From: JAICTV01 sp034666045 | Lineage (GTDB): Bacteria; Planctomycetota; Phycisphaerae; Tepidisphaerales; Tepidisphaeraceae | Assembly: GCA_034666045.1 (NCBI GenBank) | Contig: JAXDMN010000302.1 | Coordinates: forward strand, 1 to 9,775 | Direction: 5' to 3' | Length of the DNA stretch: 9,775 nucleotides | In this document: piece after piece, positions 6,858 to 9,775 of the stretch | Layout of the letters: every line of letters starts with the position of its first letter | How positions within the stretch are numbered: the stretch's first letter is position 1 | Notes under the pieces: model-generated | What the model was told of the DNA's origin: nothing | The model's database searches: none | The model's input: the letters and a program-made list of their open reading frames with translations, nothing else | Made by a program: the position numbers and the translations under genes

Positions 6858-7480
6858 TCAGGAGCGCGCTCGCATTCACGCTTGCCATCGTCGCGTCGGC
6901 GAATATTTTGCTCGCCGCGGCGCCGCCTGCGCCCGCAGCGGCGCAACAATCACAAGTGCCTCGCGCACCGCGTCAGACGTTCAGCGAACGCTACGGACTT
7001 CTCTCGCAGCGCAACATTTTTCTGCGCGACCGTTCGCGCGGGTCGAGCAACGGCACGACGCGCCCGGCGAACGGCGCCGCGTCCACGCAGCCGGTGCGGC
7101 GCGACCCGGAGGAGACGCTGCTGCTCCGCGGCATCGTCATCGAACAGGGCGAGGTCCGCGCCTACTTCGACGACATCGTCAACTCCCGCATCATCCGCGT
7201 CGCCGAGGGCGACACCCTCGCGCGCGGCCGGATCACCCGCATCGGCCTCGACGCGGTCGAATACGCGCCATCCACCGCCGCCGCAGCGGGTGGAAAACCA
7301 ACCTCGGTCGCGATCGGACATGACCTGACCGGCAAGGCGCCGCTGAGTTCATCCGATGGCGCGGGCGCGACGACCGGTCCTGTGTTGCCGAGCGGCGTTG
7401 AAGGGCTCAATCCGAACGATCCGAACCTGACGATGGAACAGCGCCTCAAGCTTCGGCGCATGCAGGAGTTGAAGAAATGA
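6854..7480 (+). CDS. gspC: Small GspC/PilP-like protein (HR domain, no PDZ)
   Basis: This probably connects the inner-membrane platform to the GspD secretin in the periplasm. The 208-residue product starts with a hydrophobic segment (5-22) and an Ala/Pro-rich stretch that could be a cleavable signal peptide (after about residue 30, PAAAQQ) or a membrane anchor. The segment YGLLSQRNIFLRDR (47-60) resembles the 'RNIF' motif ahead of the homology region of GspC. The HR/PilP-like beta domain is at about 85-138 (LLLRGIVIEQGEVRAYFDD, then VAEGDTLARGRITRIGLDAVEY). The rest is a Gly/Ser/Thr linker and a basic helical tail (MEQRLKLRRMQELKK). No PDZ or coiled-coil C-terminal domain of classical GspC is present, so GspC and PilP are equally fair names; XpsN-like is a third. 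AAGGAA at 6842-6847 supports the start. It overlaps gspD by 4 bases. Confidence 0.78.
   Translation: MIRSALAFTLAIVASANILLAAAPPAPAAAQQSQVPRAPRQTFSERYGLLSQRNIFLRDRSRGSSNGTTRPANGAASTQPVRRDPEETLLLRGIVIEQGEVRAYFDDIVNSRIIRVAEGDTLARGRITRIGLDAVEYAPSTAAAAGGKPTSVAIGHDLTGKAPLSSSDGAGATTGPVLPSGVEGLNPNDPNLTMEQRLKLRRMQELKK
7464..7468 (+). promoter_or_regulatory. Shine-Dalgarno sequence of gspD
   Basis: AGGAG at 7464-7468 is the ribosome binding site for gspD, placed within the last codons of gspC. It is 8 bases before ATG 7477 and 11 before ATG 7480, favouring the first ATG and the ATGA overlap. Confidence 0.7.
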
Positions 7481-9775
7481 TGACCAAGCATCGCCGAACT
7501 CTCATCAGTGCTGCCGTCGTTGCGGTACTGTCGCTTGCTGTGTCATCCGGCGCGATGGCGCAAGCGACGACTGCGCCTGCGACCCAGCCGCGCGCCAATA
7601 ACAACTCGGGACATGTCAGCACGACCCAGGGTGGGGGGATCATGCTGAACTTCAAGGATGCGAGCATCGATACCGTGCTCGATGAGCTCTCCGCCGTCGC
7701 GGGGTTCATTGTCGTGAAGGAAGTGAAGCCGGAGGGAAAGGTCACGCTCGTCAGCAAGCAGCCGGTGACCGCGTCGGATGCGATTTCGCTGCTCAACACC
7801 GTCCTGAAAAACGCGAACTACACCGCGATCCAGCAGGGCCGCATTCTTAAAATCGTCACGCGCGACGCGGCCAAGCGCGCCAATATCCCGGTTCGCGTCG
7901 GCTCCGATCCGAAGGAGATCGAGCCGACCGATGAACTGATCACGCAGGTCATTCCGCTCAAGCAGACCGACGCGATGGCGCTCAAGCAGGACCTCCAGCC
8001 TCTCGTGAACCCGGCCGCCGATTTCACCGCGAACCAGTCGAGCAACGCGCTGGTGATCACCGACACCGCGGCGAATATCCGCCGGGTCGTCGAGATCGTC
8101 AGCGCGCTCGACAACAGCCTGGTCGGCGCGGCCGACGTGAAGGTCGTTCAGTTGACCTACGCCACCGCGGCGAACGTCGCGCGGATGATCAACGATCTCT
8201 TCGGCGACGCCGCTCGGGCGCGCGGGCAGCAGGGCCAACAACAAGGCGGGTTCGGCGGCTTCGGTGGGTTTGGAGGATTCGGTGGATTCGGCGGCGGCAC
8301 TGGGGGCGGCGGAGATCGCGGCGGCGGGGGCGGCAGCAACCGGAATCAGAATCAAAGCGCGCGACAGGCCATTCGCGTCAACGCATCCTCCGACGATCGC
8401 ACGAACACCGTCGTCGTCACCGGCCCGCCGGAGACGCTCGTCGTCATCGAGAAAGTCATCAAGGAGCTGGACGCGAATCCGGCCGCGGAAGAAACCGTCT
8501 TCATCTATCGCCTGCGCAACGCCGACGCCTACAACGTCGAGAGCGTGATCAACACGCTCTTCAACGGCTCGTCCACCTCTTCCAACCGCGGCATGACGGG
8601 CGGAACGTCGTCCAACAGCTTCCGCAGCAGCACCAGCGGCGGACTGCGGCAGAACAACCGCGCCTCCAGCGGCGGTCTGACCAGCGGCGGCGGACTCACC
8701 GGCAGCAGCGGCCGAACCGGCGGACTCGGTTCCACCGGTTCCACCGGCGGATTTACCGGTCAGGGACTCGCCGGCGGCACATTCAGCGGCGCATTCGGCG
8801 GAGGCGGGGGCGGACGATTCGGCGGCTTCGGTGGACTTTCCGCCGGCGCAAGCCAGACCGCCACGGCCCTTGCCAATCAGGTCAGCGTCATCGCCGACGC
8901 CGACACCAACTCGCTCCTCGTCCGCACCTCGCCGAAAAATTTCGAGCAGGTGAAGGCGATCCTCGAAGAGCTCGATCGCCCGGTCGCCCAGGTGCTGATC
9001 AAGGTCCTCATCGCCGAGATCACGCACGACAGCGGGCTCGATTACGGTGCGCAGTTCTCCATCCTCAACCTCCGCGCCGGCGGCAACGGCCAGCAGGGCG
9101 GCACCAACTTCGGCCTGCCCCTCCCCGGCACGCCCGACTCCGGCCTGGTCGTGCAGATCCTCGAAACCGACTTCACCGCGACGATCCGCGCGCTCGAGAC
9201 GGCCGGCAAGCTCGACGTCCTCTCGCGCCCGTACATCCTCGCCTCCGACAACCAGCTCGCCACGATCACGGTCGGCCAGGAGATTCCGTTCATCACGCGC
9301 TCGCAGCTCACCGACCTGGGGCAGACGATCAACACGATCCAGTACGATGACATCGGCATCCTGCTCGACGTCATCCCGCACATCAATCCGGACGGCCTGG
9401 TCATCCTCGACGTTGCCCCGGAGATCAGCGCGCTCACCGGCCGGACCATTCCGATCTCCGCCGACGTGGATGCGCCGACGATCGCCAAGCGCTCCGCCCA
9501 GTCGCGCGTCGCTGTGCAGAACGGGGCGACGATCGTGATCGGGGGCTTGATGGAGGACCGCGCGACCTCTACCGTGAGCAAGGTGCCGATCCTTGGCAGC
9601 ATCCCGCTCATCGGCGAGCTGTTCAAGCACACGGTGAAGGCCAAGTCGAAGACCGAGTTGCTCATCTTCCTCACGCCGCACGTCGCGCTGCGGCCGGACC
9701 TGCTGCCGACGATGGGGCAGGACGAGTTGAACGGCACGCGGCTGATGCCGAACGCGATCGAGCCGGGCGCGTTTA
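7477..9775 (+). CDS. gspD: GspD, outer-membrane secretin (3' end cut by window)
   Basis: GspD forms the outer-membrane channel of the T2SS. At least 766 codons are present with no stop before the edge. ATG 7477 overlaps the gspC stop as ATGA and follows AGGAG (7464-7468) by 8 bases; a second ATG is adjacent. A Sec signal peptide ends AMA|QA at 28/29, with no lipobox cysteine. Domains are N0 at about 52-129 (MLNFKDASIDTVLDELS), N1 at about 154-214, N2 at about 221-332 carrying a Gly-rich insert at 249-293, and N3 at about 338-500 carrying a Ser/Thr/Gly-rich insert at about 363-465. The secretin core is at about 503-735, with LDVLSRPYILASDNQ, VGQEIPF (599-605), QNGATIVIGGL and VPILGSIPLIGELF (703-716). 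Beyond the core, at least 25 more residues continue off the edge, and any pilotin-binding end is unseen. The gene is the last of the operon seen here. Confidence 0.96.
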   Translation, partial: MMTKHRRTLISAAVVAVLSLAVSSGAMAQATTAPATQPRANNNSGHVSTTQGGGIMLNFKDASIDTVLDELSAVAGFIVVKEVKPEGKVTLVSKQPVTASDAISLLNTVLKNANYTAIQQGRILKIVTRDAAKRANIPVRVGSDPKEIEPTDELITQVIPLKQTDAMALKQDLQPLVNPAADFTANQSSNALVITDTAANIRRVVEIVSALDNSLVGAADVKVVQLTYATAANVARMINDLFGDAARARGQQGQQQGGFGGFGGFGGFGGFGGGTGGGGDRGGGGGSNRNQNQSARQAIRVNASSDDRTNTVVVTGPPETLVVIEKVIKELDANPAAEETVFIYRLRNADAYNVESVINTLFNGSSTSSNRGMTGGTSSNSFRSSTSGGLRQNNRASSGGLTSGGGLTGSSGRTGGLGSTGSTGGFTGQGLAGGTFSGAFGGGGGGRFGGFGGLSAGASQTATALANQVSVIADADTNSLLVRTSPKNFEQVKAILEELDRPVAQVLIKVLIAEITHDSGLDYGAQFSILNLRAGGNGQQGGTNFGLPLPGTPDSGLVVQILETDFTATIRALETAGKLDVLSRPYILASDNQLATITVGQEIPFITRSQLTDLGQTINTIQYDDIGILLDVIPHINPDGLVILDVAPEISALTGRTIPISADVDAPTIAKRSAQSRVAVQNGATIVIGGLMEDRATSTVSKVPILGSIPLIGELFKHTVKAKSKTELLIFLTPHVALRPDLLPTMGQDELNGTRLMPNAIEPGAF
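8245..8289 (+). repeat. Five tandem Gly-Gly-Phe codon units in gspD
   Basis: Five consecutive 9-base units each encode Gly-Gly-Phe (residues 257-271 of GspD), preceded by a Gln-rich run (GQQGQQQ) and followed by a poly-Gly stretch reaching about base 8337. The units differ at synonymous third positions (for example GGC GGG TTC, GGT GGG TTT, GGA GGA TTC), so the protein repeat is exact while the DNA repeat is not. It lies in the N2 domain of the secretin as an inserted loop. Confidence 0.9.
8563..8872 (+). repeat. Ser/Thr/Gly/Asn-rich low-complexity insert in gspD
   Basis: About 100 codons of low-complexity sequence (residues about 363-465) interrupt the N3 domain between its NVESVINTLF helix and its VSVIADADTNSLLV strand. 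They include short repeats of the Gly-Gly-Leu-Thr and Gly-Ser-Thr-Gly type, and a second Gly/Phe patch (GRFGGFGGL) at about 8812-8838. The flanking N3 halves are intact and in frame, so this is an insert and not a frameshift. Confidence 0.85.

Noticed and set aside
8245..8840. Gly-rich DNA as a possible CRISPR or regulatory repeat
   Set aside because: The units are 9 bases, in frame with gspD, vary at third codon positions and have no spacers, so they are protein repeats.
7543..9681. 712-residue open frame on the minus strand
   Set aside because: It lies opposite the unmistakable GspD secretin. Its protein is rich in Arg/Asp/Ala/Val in the way expected from the reverse complement of GC-rich coding DNA, and it shows no domain or start signal.

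Overview
The window is one continuous, single-strand (+) operon for a type II secretion system (T2SS). It comes from a GC-rich bacterium and has almost no non-coding DNA. The organism is probably a planctomycete, perhaps class Phycisphaerae. That is an inference from high GC, Gly/Phe-rich inserts in the secretin and a 'TTAPATQP' style linker after its signal peptide; no taxonomic marker gene is present.

Layout: the 3' end of gspE (secretion ATPase, bases 3-107), gspF (inner-membrane platform, 107-1330), gspG (major pseudopilin), gspH, gspI, gspJ and gspK (minor pseudopilins, 1761-4808), gspL (PilM/PilN-like assembly protein, 4810-6285), gspM (PilO-like, 6309-6857), a small gspC/PilP-like protein (6854-7480), and gspD (secretin, 7477 to beyond the right edge). 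The order E-F-G-H-I-J-K-L-M-C-D differs from the textbook C-D-E-F-...-M order, but as I recall it resembles the Xanthomonas xps arrangement, where the secretin is also last. No prepilin peptidase (gspO), gspN, pilotin or secreted substrate is visible.

How the genes work together: GspE powers the inner-membrane platform of F, L and M. The platform builds a short periplasmic pseudopilus from GspG, tipped by H-I-J-K. GspC bridges the platform to the outer-membrane secretin GspD, through which folded periplasmic proteins leave. The L-M-C-D block also parallels the type IV pilus order pilM-N-O-P-Q.

Neighbouring genes are tightly packed. There are seven 4-base ATGA/GTGA overlaps, one 1-base overlap, one 1-base gap, and a single short 24-base-class spacer (23 nt) between L and M. 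No internal promoter, terminator, RNA gene, insertion sequence or CRISPR array is seen. The system itself is a known type. The unusual points are in the details: an Ala at the prepilin cleavage site of GspH, large Gly-rich inserts in GspD, a PDZ-less GspC with a signal-peptide-like N terminus, and the fused PilM-PilN-like GspL.
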